A stretch of 64,000 bases of DNA. Source: JABCZH01 sp963803775 (GTDB lineage Bacteria > Acidobacteriota > Terriglobia > Terriglobales > Acidobacteriaceae). Positions 42,589-51,871 of this stretch are shown piece by piece. Location: positions 1,178,001 through 1,242,000 of the forward strand of contig CAWDNS010000007.1 in the NCBI GenBank assembly GCA_963803775.1. Direction: 5' to 3'. The translations under genes were made by a program, and so were the position numbers. Position 1 is the first letter of the stretch, and every line of letters begins with the position of its first letter. The notes under the pieces are model-generated. The model saw nothing but the letters and a program-made list of their open reading frames with translations. It did no database searches and was not told the origin of the DNA.

Positions 42589-42867
42589 CTAGCTGCGGCC
42601 TCCAGCGATCGAAGGCACTATGGAAATACTATCACCATCCTTGATCGCGGTCGCTTCTTTTTGCAGGTAGCGCACGTCGTCGTCATTGAGGTAGACATTC
42701 ACAAAGGACCGCAATTTGCCTTCCTCGGTATAGAGGTGGCGGTGCAGGTCGGGATGTTTAGCAGTCAGGCCGGACAAAGCCTCGGCGACAGTGCCAGCCT
42801 TAACTTCCACCGTCGCCTGCTTACCGGTGTATTGACGTAGTGGGGTTGGAATGAGGATCTTAGTCAT
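42589..42867 (-). CDS. cysO: MoaD/ThiS-like sulfur carrier protein (CysO type) ending in GGRS
   Basis: The 92-residue beta-grasp protein fits the CysO/ThiS/MoaD group: LIPTPLRQYTGKQATVEV, ALSGLTAKHPDLHRHLYTEEGKL and VNVYLNDDDVRYL, then IKDGDSISIVPSIAGGRS. Functional carriers end in Gly-Gly. Here two residues (Arg-Ser) follow the GG before the stop, so the protein must be trimmed before adenylation by MoeZ. That is known for QbsE in quinolobactin synthesis and HcyS in Wolinella, where a JAMM protease removes the tail. A JAMM gene lies 78 bases upstream. It would then carry sulfide to the CysM-like synthase. Confidence 0.88.
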   Translation of the reverse strand: MTKILIPTPLRQYTGKQATVEVKAGTVAEALSGLTAKHPDLHRHLYTEEGKLRSFVNVYLNDDDVRYLQKEATAIKDGDSISIVPSIAGGRS

Positions 42868-42945
42868 GTCCTTAGTTGATGCTGGCGCCAGCCCTAGGAT
42901 TCAAGGGATTGGCATGAGCCTCATTGGGGGGAGCCAAGCTCGCAT

Positions 42946-43377
42946 TCATGGTAATTCAATTGCCTCATCCACCAACCTCTTATCGCTCTCCTGACTGCCC
43001 ACCAGTTCGAACGAGTTGGTCGTAACGGCTTTGCCTTTTTCAACACTAGTGATCACATACGAACAGCCAAACCAGTGTGCCTCAGCCAGATCGGTCGTCG
43101 ACCAGCGTGCCGGATGATCCGGATGCGAGTGGTAGAACCCAACAATGTCCTCGCCGCGCTCCCGCCCTTCGCGTTGAATGCGAATCAGCTCTTTGGGATC
43201 GATGTTGTACCGGTTCTGTGGTGAGTCACTGCGCGTATTTCCACAACGGGCTACCGAAGTGACTACCCGCGCGTGACCATCCGTCTGTCCCAGCAGCACG
43301 CCGCAACACTCGTGCGGATAGGTCTCCTCGCCATGCTGGCGAAGCGAATCGTACTTTGACCGGCTGATCTTCAGCAT
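42946..43377 (-). CDS. mec: JAMM/Mov34 (Mec-type) metalloprotease
   Basis: The ATG at 43377 is chosen; the frame opens earlier at 43404 inside the palindromic repeat. The 143-residue product has the JAMM zinc site complete: Glu in YPHECCGVLLG and HSHPDHPARWSTTD (HxHx7SxxD). NRYNIDPKELIRIQ matches Mec and QbsD. The family removes C-terminal residues from ubiquitin-like or sulfur carriers, or releases cysteine from CysO in Mycobacterium (Mec). Here both jobs are plausible: trimming GGRS to GG and hydrolysing the carrier-cysteine adduct. It lies between the cysM-like and carrier genes. Confidence 0.9.
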   Translation of the reverse strand: MLKISRSKYDSLRQHGEETYPHECCGVLLGQTDGHARVVTSVARCGNTRSDSPQNRYNIDPKELIRIQREGRERGEDIVGFYHSHPDHPARWSTTDLAEAHWFGCSYVITSVEKGKAVTTNSFELVGSQESDKRLVDEAIELP

Positions 43378-43390
43378 GAGCCACTTCTTC

Positions 43391-43456
43391 ACCACAGAGG
43401 ACACAGATGTACACGGAAACCCACAAGTCCTCTGTGATCTCTGTGTCCTCTGTGGT
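43391..43456. repeat. ACCACAGAGG-type palindrome between cysM and the JAMM gene
   Basis: Arms of 17 bases at 43391-43407 and 43440-43456 are perfect reverse complements. It lies seven bases from the cysM-like stop (43463) and 14 bases before the JAMM start at 43377. It would fold in the transcript between two genes of the same operon, so it may lower read-through or stabilise the upstream mRNA end. Confidence 0.85.
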
Positions 43457-43462
43457 AAAGAC

Positions 43463-44431
43463 TTACCCCTCTTCCCAGAATCGCTCGCTCAAATATTTGT
43501 CCCCCGAATCCGGCAGGATGGCTACCATCACCGCGTGCTCTTCTTTCTTGAGCTGCCGTGCTACTTGCAGGCAGCCTACAATCGCCCCCGCCGACGAAAC
43601 GCCTACCAGCAAGCCTTCTTCGCGAGCCAGGCGGCGGGCCATGGCATAAGCATCTTCGGTCGAGATACCGAGCTCTTCATCGGCCAGCGACATGTCATAA
43701 ATCTTCGGCACAATCGCACTGGCCATGTGCTTGGTGCCTTCAATCCCATGGAAAGCGGAATCCGGTTGCAGCGAAATGCAACGGACTCGCGGGTTCAGTT
43801 CCTTCAGTCGCCGCGCCGTGCCCACGAATGTCCCGCTGGTGCCCAGCATGGCCACGAAGTGCGTGATACGTCCTTCCGTCTGTTGCCAGATTTCATTGGC
43901 CGTGCCATGGTAATGTGCCTGCCAGTTGGCGTCGTTGGAATACTGGTCGGCGTAGAAATACAAATCAGGACGTTCCGCGGCAAGTTCGCGGGCTTTACGG
44001 ATAGCGCCATCCGAACCGTTGGCTGGGTCCGTATAAACAATATTGGCGCCGTAGGTGTGGAGGATGCGTTTTCGCTCCATCGAAACATTTTCCGGCATGC
44101 ACAGCGTCACCGGAAAACCTTGAGCGGCGGCGATCATGGCATAAGCAATACCAGTGTTGCCGCTGGTCGAGTCCAGCAAGATTTTACCGGATGTTAACTT
44201 GCCAGCAGAGCGCGCTTGAGCCACGATGTTGGCAGCGGCCCGGTCTTTGACCGAACCGCCGGGATTGAGCCACTCCGCCTTTCCGAGAATTTCGACGGCG
44301 GGCAAGTCCCGGCCAATGCGTGCAAGACGCAGCAGGGGAGTGTTGCCGATCCGCTCCAAACTGCTTTGACCAAGAGCCGCAGGCTCGCGGGGGGCGGGCA
44401 CTTGCGCTAACTTGGGGTTCACTTTTTGCAT
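43463..44431 (-). CDS. cysM: Cysteine synthase, CysM type
   Basis: The ATG at 44431 gives 322 residues; the frame is open to 44470. It is a PLP fold-type II enzyme. SLERIGNTPLLRLARI starts it, the PLP Lys is in NPGGSVKDRAA, and the phosphate and substrate loop is LDSTSGNTGIAYAMIAA. MLGTSGTFVGTARRLKELNP and GVSSAGAIVGCLQVA follow. It would combine an activated serine (O-phosphoserine or O-acetylserine) with sulfide, here delivered as a protein thiocarboxylate. M. tuberculosis CysM uses CysO thiocarboxylate and O-phosphoserine. Co-location with JAMM, carrier and MoeZ supports that chemistry here. Confidence 0.9.
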   Translation of the reverse strand: MQKVNPKLAQVPAPREPAALGQSSLERIGNTPLLRLARIGRDLPAVEILGKAEWLNPGGSVKDRAAANIVAQARSAGKLTSGKILLDSTSGNTGIAYAMIAAAQGFPVTLCMPENVSMERKRILHTYGANIVYTDPANGSDGAIRKARELAAERPDLYFYADQYSNDANWQAHYHGTANEIWQQTEGRITHFVAMLGTSGTFVGTARRLKELNPRVRCISLQPDSAFHGIEGTKHMASAIVPKIYDMSLADEELGISTEDAYAMARRLAREEGLLVGVSSAGAIVGCLQVARQLKKEEHAVMVAILPDSGDKYLSERFWEEG

Positions 44432-44601
44432 GAGATACGAACTTTGCCCCCGTGACCTACGTAACCTCAATTAGACGCGAAACCGCACACGAAGACTGCT
44501 GAATTAGATTATAAGGAAGGTGGGTTGGTTCCACAGAAGATGCGCTCTGACTCCCTTTACGAGGAATCCGCATCTAACCAAGGGAAGAACATAAGGAAGA
44601 A

Positions 44602-45084
44602 ATGGCTACCACGACAGAACATCGGACATACGACGAAGCCTTGACCTGGCTGCGTGAGCATGGTTTTGACATGATCGAAGCTCCCGGCACGCAAGGACGC
44701 GTGTTTCTCAAAAAGTACAATTGTTCCGCGGCCATCCAGAAAGATGGTGTCGACGGCGTGAAGATATTCGCTTATCCCGGCTATATGATCGGCAGTGAAA
44801 TCTCCAAGCTAGTGAACCGCGGATACCAGCAGTTTCTGAAAACCTCGAAGAACGAGATCGCCGCCACTGCTGACCACTTGAAAGCCTTGCAACAATTCAC
44901 CGAAGAACTGAAGGAATGCCTCGGTCTGCCCAGCCTCTACAACGAATCCCTGGGTACGGTCAGCGAGTCTTACCATTACGACCGCATCAAAGATCGCGAC
45001 AAGCCCGCTCCTGAGCGCCCCAAACGGCCCTGGGAAAAAGCGGGAGTACCACTCGCCGCCGTGGTTAAGAAAAGCCCGGCGTAG
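44602..45084 (+). CDS. Conserved hypothetical protein, 160 residues
   Basis: A weak ribosome site (AAGGAAG) precedes the ATG at 44602. The product has no signal peptide and no membrane segment. The first 60 residues (YDEALTWLREHGFDMIEAPG, VFLKKYNCSAAIQKDGVDG) look like a small alpha/beta domain. A KLVNRGYQQFLKTSKNEIAATA helix and a charged Pro-rich tail follow. I recognise no family. A hairpin (AGATGCG...CGCATCT, about 44538-44575) lies in the 130-base leader. It is divergent from cysM and convergent with the TonB-C-like gene three bases away. Confidence 0.55.
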   Translation: MATTTEHRTYDEALTWLREHGFDMIEAPGTQGRVFLKKYNCSAAIQKDGVDGVKIFAYPGYMIGSEISKLVNRGYQQFLKTSKNEIAATADHLKALQQFTEELKECLGLPSLYNESLGTVSESYHYDRIKDRDKPAPERPKRPWEKAGVPLAAVVKKSPA

Positions 45085-45086
45085 GC

Positions 45087-46364
45087 CTACTTAACGGTAA
45101 AAGCTATGTCGGCGTTAAAGGATACAGGGTGGCCATTCCTTAGATACGGCCCGAACTTCCACTGACGAATTGCCAGCATTACCGGGCCAAACATTTCGTT
45201 CGGCAATTCTCCTGGGCTCAGAGTACGAATCGTCCCATCCTCTCCAACCAGAATACGAATTGTGCCTGTCAAACCTCGTGGTGCTCCCTTCGCAAAATGC
45301 GGTTCCACCGACAGCGTAGCCAGTTTGCGCGCTTCGTCGTTACTGAGCACTGGATATGGATCGTCAATCGTGGTCTGATACGCGAAGGTGACAATGCCTT
45401 CGACCTGGGCGGCACTACCCTTGACAACCGTTTGCTCGAACTGCCAGGCTGCGATCTGCTGCCTGGCAGCGTCGGTCATATCGGGGTGATCTGAGTTGAG
45501 CCCATATGTCTCCTGAACGCGTCCCGCTGTGTCCAGGCAAAGGTAAATGCTAAGCGTCCCCGCGGTCTTACCTCCCCGCACCGGTGGCCACAGTATCTCG
45601 GGTGCGTTTACGGCAAGAGTACGTAAGGTCTCCTCGCTGACCTGAAGGGTCTGTATTGGAGGCGTCTGCTGGTGCACTTCAAACAGGGAATTATCCACCT
45701 CCTTGAGTTTTGACAGTTCAACGATCGTTGCGCCGAGTTCGGTCCCCGGCTCGATGTACTCGCGAATCTCGTTGGCGACCCGTTTGTTGCCGAATTTCTC
45801 ATAGTGCTTATACTCTGCGTGATATCCGGGCTTGCCCACCGAATCCAAGAGCTTCTTTCGGAAACAGTAAGAAGCGAAGACAGTGTTGCTCGCTGACGCC
45901 AAGCCGACTCGATATCCAAAACGGCGGCAAAACAGGCCCTGGCTGCAGTCTGGGTTATCGCCGGACTTCGACATATCCACACCTTCAAGCGCCGCTCCGG
46001 GATCCAACGCGGCGGCAACCAGAGTCCGCATCCAGTTAGGGTAGTAGCTTCCCGTCAGCTGTTCTTCAGTCGCGCTGCCGTTGACAATGAGTGTCTGCGA
46101 GAAGGCGGCAGTCTTGACTATGCGCCGCCATTTGTCCGGCGCCGCCCAGTACTCCTCGATTTCACCATCGTATTCATCATTGTCCGGATTTGTTGCCTCC
46201 CGTACCCGCAGTTTGATGTGGAATGGATGGGATCCTGGCAAGGTAAGCTCGGAGCTCTCAAGAGCATGCTTCGGCAGATCCGCAGTGGAGTTTCTTTTCG
46301 CAGCAAGAGTTCCCGGAGTAGCGAGAACCATCACGCCAAGAAGTGAAAGATAGGCAGGTCGCAT
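45087..46364 (-). CDS. Secreted protein with TonB_C-like domains
   Basis: The 425-residue product has a signal peptide (about 1-22). The first half looks like an outer-membrane or periplasmic lipoprotein-carrier type fold (YDGEIEEYWAAPDKWRRIVK). The second half has two TonB_C-like segments: GGKTAGTLSIYLCLDTAGRVQETYGLNSDHPDM, and at the end GLTGTIRILVGEDGTIRTLSPGEL with AIRQWKFGPYLRNGHPVSFNADIAFTV. There is no N-terminal membrane helix for energy coupling, so it is not a motor protein. It may interact with other TonB-type partners. It ends three bases from the plus-strand gene before it. Confidence 0.6.
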   Translation of the reverse strand: MRPAYLSLLGVMVLATPGTLAAKRNSTADLPKHALESSELTLPGSHPFHIKLRVREATNPDNDEYDGEIEEYWAAPDKWRRIVKTAAFSQTLIVNGSATEEQLTGSYYPNWMRTLVAAALDPGAALEGVDMSKSGDNPDCSQGLFCRRFGYRVGLASASNTVFASYCFRKKLLDSVGKPGYHAEYKHYEKFGNKRVANEIREYIEPGTELGATIVELSKLKEVDNSLFEVHQQTPPIQTLQVSEETLRTLAVNAPEILWPPVRGGKTAGTLSIYLCLDTAGRVQETYGLNSDHPDMTDAARQQIAAWQFEQTVVKGSAAQVEGIVTFAYQTTIDDPYPVLSNDEARKLATLSVEPHFAKGAPRGLTGTIRILVGEDGTIRTLSPGELPNEMFGPVMLAIRQWKFGPYLRNGHPVSFNADIAFTVK

Positions 46365-46374
46365 TGTCCGCCTC

Positions 46375-46575
46375 CTAGGACTTCGGACTTGTTATTGCAT
46401 GGGGGCCCTGAACCTGATGGATATTATCACTTAGACAGACCCAGATCCTCCTGTCAGCCGTCATCCCCCGGCCAACGAATTCGAACCAGACACCCACTTC
46501 CCGGATTCGCTCCCAAGCCTTATTCTTGAGACGAAGGCCGTGGTTCTCGAATGACGGTTTCTTCCCGTAAGTCAT
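46375..46575 (-). CDS. Possible 66-residue protein of unknown function
   Basis: The frame reads MTYGKKPSFENHGLRLKN, then KAWERIREVGVWFEFVGRG, TADRRIWVCLSDNIHQ and a short tail. It fills the gap between the TonB-C-like gene and the DUF3592 gene, on the minus strand. The composition is protein-like, but no family, ribosome site or promoter supports it. It could be a relic of a larger gene. Confidence 0.3.
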   Translation of the reverse strand: MTYGKKPSFENHGLRLKNKAWERIREVGVWFEFVGRGMTADRRIWVCLSDNIHQVQGPHAITSPKS

Positions 46576-46963
46576 GAATCCATTTCGTCTCTATGCGTTG
46601 GCGGTGGGGGGCTGCGGCGTGCTGTTCGCCGCGTACCTTCTTTTGCGCCGCAAGCCCAAGCGTCCGGAAGATCTGGAACGGGAACGACGCGAGTGGCTCG
46701 ACCGCATTGGCCGCATCACTGACGGTACCGTCATCGATGTCCAGGAACTCGCTCGCGAAGATCAGAAGCAATCTGTTCTATTGATTTTCCATTACGACGT
46801 AGCGGGAGTCTCTTACGAAGCCTCGCAGGACGTCACCTATCTGCGTCAGTTCATCAACCTTCACTCCTGCCGTCTGGGATTGCCAACGTCCGTCCGCTAC
46901 GATCCCCAAAATCCCGGCAACTCGATTGTGGTTTCGGAAAGATGGATGGGGTTGAGGCAGTAA
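46574..46963 (+). CDS. DUF3592-like small membrane protein
   Basis: The 129-residue product has an N-terminal helix (about 7-24, ALAVGGCGVLFAAYLLLRR), a short charged stretch, then a DUF3592-type beta domain. That domain is GRITDGTVIDVQELARED, LLIFHYDVAGVSYEASQDVT and LGLPTSVRYDPQNPGNSIV. Such proteins are thin membrane-anchored domains of unknown role. Two bases overlap the possible minus-strand frame. The palindrome at 46973-47094 begins ten bases after its stop. Confidence 0.65.
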   Translation: MNPFRLYALAVGGCGVLFAAYLLLRRKPKRPEDLERERREWLDRIGRITDGTVIDVQELAREDQKQSVLLIFHYDVAGVSYEASQDVTYLRQFINLHSCRLGLPTSVRYDPQNPGNSIVVSERWMGLRQ

Positions 46964-46972
46964 TGAGCCGTC

Positions 46973-47094
46973 AGCTTTCAGCCCTCAGCCGTCAGCTAAA
47001 CCTTACTCAAGCGGACTCTGGGCGACCAAATGCCAAGTGCTAACTGCCAATTGCAGGTTTTTAGCTGATTGCTGACGGCTGAGTGCTGAAAGCT
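46973..47094. repeat. Large palindrome between convergent DUF3592 and M23 genes
   Basis: The 24-base arms at 46973-46996 and 47071-47094 are reverse complements with one mismatch. The arm contains two GTCAGC/CTCAGCCG-like blocks. It lies ten bases after the DUF3592 stop and three bases from the M23 stop (47097), filling the gap. It is a different sequence family from the ACCACAGAGG repeats but in the same kind of location. Confidence 0.85.
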
Positions 47095-47096
47095 CC

Positions 47097-48005
47097 CTAG
47101 CTTCCCGCTGCGAATCCGCCGCTATGTGCGAAGGTCTGTCGAAGGTATTTGTGGGGATTGACTGGGGTATCGTTGATGCGAACTTCGTAATGCAAATGGG
47201 GTCCAGTGCTGCGGCCGCTCAAGCCGACGTATCCAATGGTATCGCCACGATGAACATACTGCCCAATGGCGACCGCGAAGTTGGCCAGGTGTCCGTAGCG
47301 GGTGGTGATTCCGTGGCCATGATCCAGCGCAATCGCCCGTCCGTAGCCGCCCAGGAAATCCGCGAACAGCACCACGCCGTCGGCGGGAGCGATAACTGGC
47401 TGTCCATACGAGGCTGAAATATCGACGCCGCTGTGAAACGCGCCCTCGCCGTTGAATGGGTCCGTGCGCTCGCCAAAGGATCCCGTCACCGGCCCTTCGA
47501 CCGGCCACACGCTGGGCGCCGAGTTAGCTCGCAGCCAGTCCGCTGTGGTGGCATCGCGTGTGAGTCCGAGAGAAATACCGGTTGCCGCTGCTCCACTTAA
47601 AGCCGTGTCTTTCAGGGTGTAGAGGCGGTCAAGCGACGAACTGACCTGCGAGTCCTGCAAGGTATCCGTTGTTGGGGTAAGAATTGGATCGGTTTTCAAG
47701 CCGTAAAGCGAAGAAACCTCGTTAGCCAGCGACCCCAGGGACGCGACCTGAATGTCTCGCTCCTTGGCGACCTGTTCCAGTTGGGTATAGCGGTTCTTTA
47801 ATTCCTCTTTTTGGGCGCGCAGTTCATTGAAGTGGGAAACCTTCAACAACATGCGCAGGTAGGAACTGGCAATCCCGGTCAGACTCAGACCGCCAATTGC
47901 GGCGCCCACCACCAGCACGTACAGGTAATGAACGGGGATGGGGATCTTGCGCAACTGCCCGTCTTCACCGCGTGCTACGAAAAGAATGTAGAAACGCTTG
48001 CGCAA
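47097..48005 (-). CDS. M23-family peptidase (LytM-like), membrane-anchored
   Basis: The start is the TTG at 48005, four bases after AGGAG. The 302-residue product has a cytoplasmic Arg/Lys start, a membrane helix at about 27-50 and a coiled coil at about 55-90. A C-terminal M23 domain follows, with HSGVDISASYGQPV (HxxxD) and TGPHLHYEV (HxH), so the zinc site is complete. It would hydrolyse peptidoglycan crosslinks or act as an activator of amidases in cell separation. It converges on the DUF3592 gene through a palindrome. Confidence 0.88.
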   Translation of the reverse strand: MRKRFYILFVARGEDGQLRKIPIPVHYLYVLVVGAAIGGLSLTGIASSYLRMLLKVSHFNELRAQKEELKNRYTQLEQVAKERDIQVASLGSLANEVSSLYGLKTDPILTPTTDTLQDSQVSSSLDRLYTLKDTALSGAAATGISLGLTRDATTADWLRANSAPSVWPVEGPVTGSFGERTDPFNGEGAFHSGVDISASYGQPVIAPADGVVLFADFLGGYGRAIALDHGHGITTRYGHLANFAVAIGQYVHRGDTIGYVGLSGRSTGPHLHYEVRINDTPVNPHKYLRQTFAHSGGFAAGS

Positions 48006-48412
48006 TAGGCTCCTTAATTGTTCGTCAGGGCCGGCAAAACTCCCGGCGTTTCGGGGTTATTGACAATCCCTGTGTCCTGATCCCAGCATGGCTCCCTCAA
48101 CGGGAAGCAAGCTGATCGACCGCTTTCTCCTACCAGAACCAGACTCAGGTCCGAAAACGCCGTGCGTTGCAAGTAAGCATCCATGCAACGCTTAGGTTCG
48201 GCCAAAGATGTTTGGGAAACAGCAAGGCCACGGTAACAAAGCAGGTCCATGTCTGTCAATGACATAGGGCAAAATCCCGGGTTACGGAAGGCTGGGTAAC
48301 AATCATCGTCCCAGGGGCGGGTAACCTGCCAAGCTGATTACCCGCCCGTTTGGGACTTGATTCCAATTCTGGGCCAGCCTGATCGTGCGCTCTCTTATAT
48401 ATTTGAATTCGC
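48006..48412. other. Divergent intergenic region with hairpins
   Basis: This gap lies between the M23 gene (minus) and thiL (plus). It holds GCGTTGCA...TGCAACGC (48164-48191, 12-base loop). A larger stem is GTCCCA/TGGGAC around GGGCGGGTAA/TTACCCGCCC (48309-48357, loop about 13). TTGACA on the minus strand near 48,250 could be a -35 element. I see no TPP riboswitch in front of thiL. The M23 leader would be about 200 bases and seems structured. No protein gene is visible here. Confidence 0.4.
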
Positions 48413-49384
48413 TTGCCTCTCCTTGAAAAATCGATTATCGCCGGCATCCGCACTCGCGCAAAGCGTCGCGCAACTATCGGTGTTGGCATCGGCGACGATT
48501 GTGCCGTCCTGCGAATTCCAACCGGACACGAAGCGCTCGTGACCACCGACTTCAGCCTGGAAGGCGTTCACTTTCGACGCGAGTGGCACGTTCCCGAGGT
48601 GATCGGCCATCGCTGTCTTACCCGCGGAATGAGTGACATTGCCGCCATGGGGGGCCAGCCCATTGCCGCATTTCTCTCCCTGGCCTTGCCGCGAAATCTG
48701 CCGCAACGCTGGGTCGACCGTTTTTTCGACGGCCTTTTGCACTTGGCCGACGCATTTCAGATGACCCTTGCAGGGGGCGACGTTGCACGATCTCCCGGAG
48801 GAATTATGGCCGATATCGTCGTCGTCGGCTCCGCACCCAAGGGCAAAGCCATCCGGCGCTCCGGCGCGAAACCCGGAGATCGTATCTATGTGACTGGCGA
48901 CCTCGGCGGGTCAGCGGCGGCTCTAAAATTGCTTCTCGCTGGACACAGATCGGGACGCAAACTTCGTCCCGCCAACTTTCACCAGCACTTTCACCCCCAG
49001 CCTCGCATCGCCGTCGGGGCGTTCCTGCGCAAGACGCGCACGGCCTCAGCCATGATCGATCTCAGCGATGGTCTCTCCACCGACCTCGCCCATATTTGCG
49101 AGGAGAGTGGAGTAGGCGCGGAAATTCGGGCCGAAGCCATACCCCTCGCGTCTGTCGGCAAACCTGACCACCAAGTCGACCTTCAATCCGCCCTGCACGG
49201 TGGCGAAGACTACGAACTACTGTTTACGGTCCCAAGCAGCAGGCGGGTCCCGTCGCAAATCGGGGATGTCCCGATCACACAGATCGGCCACATCACAAGG
49301 GGAAAGCGTGCCATTCTGATGAATGAGCAAGGCGTCGGAATCGAACTTCGCGCGGCAGGCTGGGAGCATTTCAAGCCCCGCTAA
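48413..49384 (+). CDS. thiL: Thiamine-monophosphate kinase
   Basis: The start is a TTG (48413); the product has 323 residues. The PurM-like ATP-binding fold has GIGDDCAVLRIPTGHEALVTTDFSLEGVHF with the metal-binding Asp pair. RGMSDIAAMGGQP, LAGGDVARS, MIDLSDGLSTDLAHI and LHGGEDYELLFTVP follow. It phosphorylates thiamine monophosphate to the active diphosphate. No other thi gene is nearby. A TATA-like -10 element lies 20 bases upstream of the start, so the mRNA may have a short leader. Confidence 0.9.
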   Translation: MPLLEKSIIAGIRTRAKRRATIGVGIGDDCAVLRIPTGHEALVTTDFSLEGVHFRREWHVPEVIGHRCLTRGMSDIAAMGGQPIAAFLSLALPRNLPQRWVDRFFDGLLHLADAFQMTLAGGDVARSPGGIMADIVVVGSAPKGKAIRRSGAKPGDRIYVTGDLGGSAAALKLLLAGHRSGRKLRPANFHQHFHPQPRIAVGAFLRKTRTASAMIDLSDGLSTDLAHICEESGVGAEIRAEAIPLASVGKPDHQVDLQSALHGGEDYELLFTVPSSRRVPSQIGDVPITQIGHITRGKRAILMNEQGVGIELRAAGWEHFKPR

Positions 49385-49490
49385 CTACCCACTACGAACG
49401 ACCAACGACCGGCTCCAGCTAGTGACTTTAGTGCTGCCGGAACCTTGTCTTTCGCTATCGTCAAGCGGTTCCCGGGTCTAAATTAGAGGT

Positions 49491-50065
49491 ATGTCATTCC
49501 CTCGATTTGTTTTCCTGCTCCTCGCCGTCGGTATGTGCCTCGGTGCCACCGCGCAAGCACAAAAGACTGCCGAACCCACCATTGACAACGCTTTCGTCGA
49601 ACAGCAGTTTGGCTCGAATTGCAGGCTCGTCGGTATGCCTTCGGTGCGTGGAGACCTCGACGGCGATGGCGTGGAAGACATCGTTATCCCCGCCCGCTGC
49701 ACTAGCCCTTTAATGGACCAGGCCGAGAACAACTACGTGGTCATCGATCCTTACGATGGCTTTTTCGGCTATGGCAATCCTAAGGTGACCACCGCATTCG
49801 TCGCAGATGATCCGCTACGCCGCGGCTTCTCTCTCTGGTGATCCACGGAGCTGGCCCCAACGCCTGGCATGCCGCCGTTCCCAAAGCGAAATTTATGCTG
49901 GTCAACATTCCCTATCGCGATATCAAGATCAGAAAGCTACAAGTGAAAAAGAGGGCTCGCATGGCCATCTACGTCGAGGAAACTGGCGGCGATGCCATGA
50001 CTTCAATGGTCTACTTCGACGGCAAGAAATACCGCTACGATCCCATGGGTTCCAGCATGGAGTAA
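49491..50065 (+). pseudogene. Secreted hypothetical protein split by a frameshift at a CT repeat
   Basis: The first frame (49491-49841) has a signal peptide (ending ATAQA). It continues with IDNAFVEQQFGSNCRLVGM and RGDLDGDGVEDIVIPARC, which resembles a calcium-type DxDxDG loop. It ends at TTCTCTCTCTGG in FSLW and a stop. From 49838 the second frame continues directly with IHGAGPNAWHAAVPKAKF, VNIPYRDIKIRKLQ and GDAMTSMVYFDGKKYRYDP. Removing two bases (one CT unit) joins them into one protein of about 190 residues. The repeat could slip during replication and switch the gene off. No family is recognised. Confidence 0.6.
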
Positions 50066-50068
50066 CGA

Positions 50069-50140
50069 TGTCACGTGGGGACAGGCCCCCTAGCCCGCCC
50101 TTAACGAAGCCGAAGGGGTATTCAAGCCGAACGAAGCTCG
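50069..50140. repeat. Composite repeat remnant upstream of the carboxyltransferase gene
   Basis: The sequence CACGTGGGGACAGGCCCCC is followed by short duplicated CGAAGC blocks and a GCCGA...TCGGC inverted pair. The GTGGGGAC element resembles the ones at 35855 and inside the helicase gene. There is no coding content between 50066 and 50201 otherwise. Confidence 0.45.
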
Positions 50141-50201
50141 GCAGCTCTCTATCTGCACCCTCCACGCCCCGCCCCTTCCCACCCGCTATAATCTCCTCGC
50201 G

Positions 50202-51752
<1,551 letters not shown>

Positions 51753-51871
51753 GTTTATGTAGTCGAGGCACTCCGTTCCCATTCCTCCCTCCCCGCAAAA
51801 CTTCCGTAACCTAGCCTCGCTCTTTCCCTCATGCGACCCTACTCTATCCGCAATAACTGAACGAGGCAGTG

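Noticed and set aside
44525..44581. tRNA-like fold ahead of the 44602 gene
   Set aside because: Hairpin arms exist, but there is no T-loop (GGTTCRA) with a matching acceptor stem of seven pairs or CCA, so it is not a tRNA.
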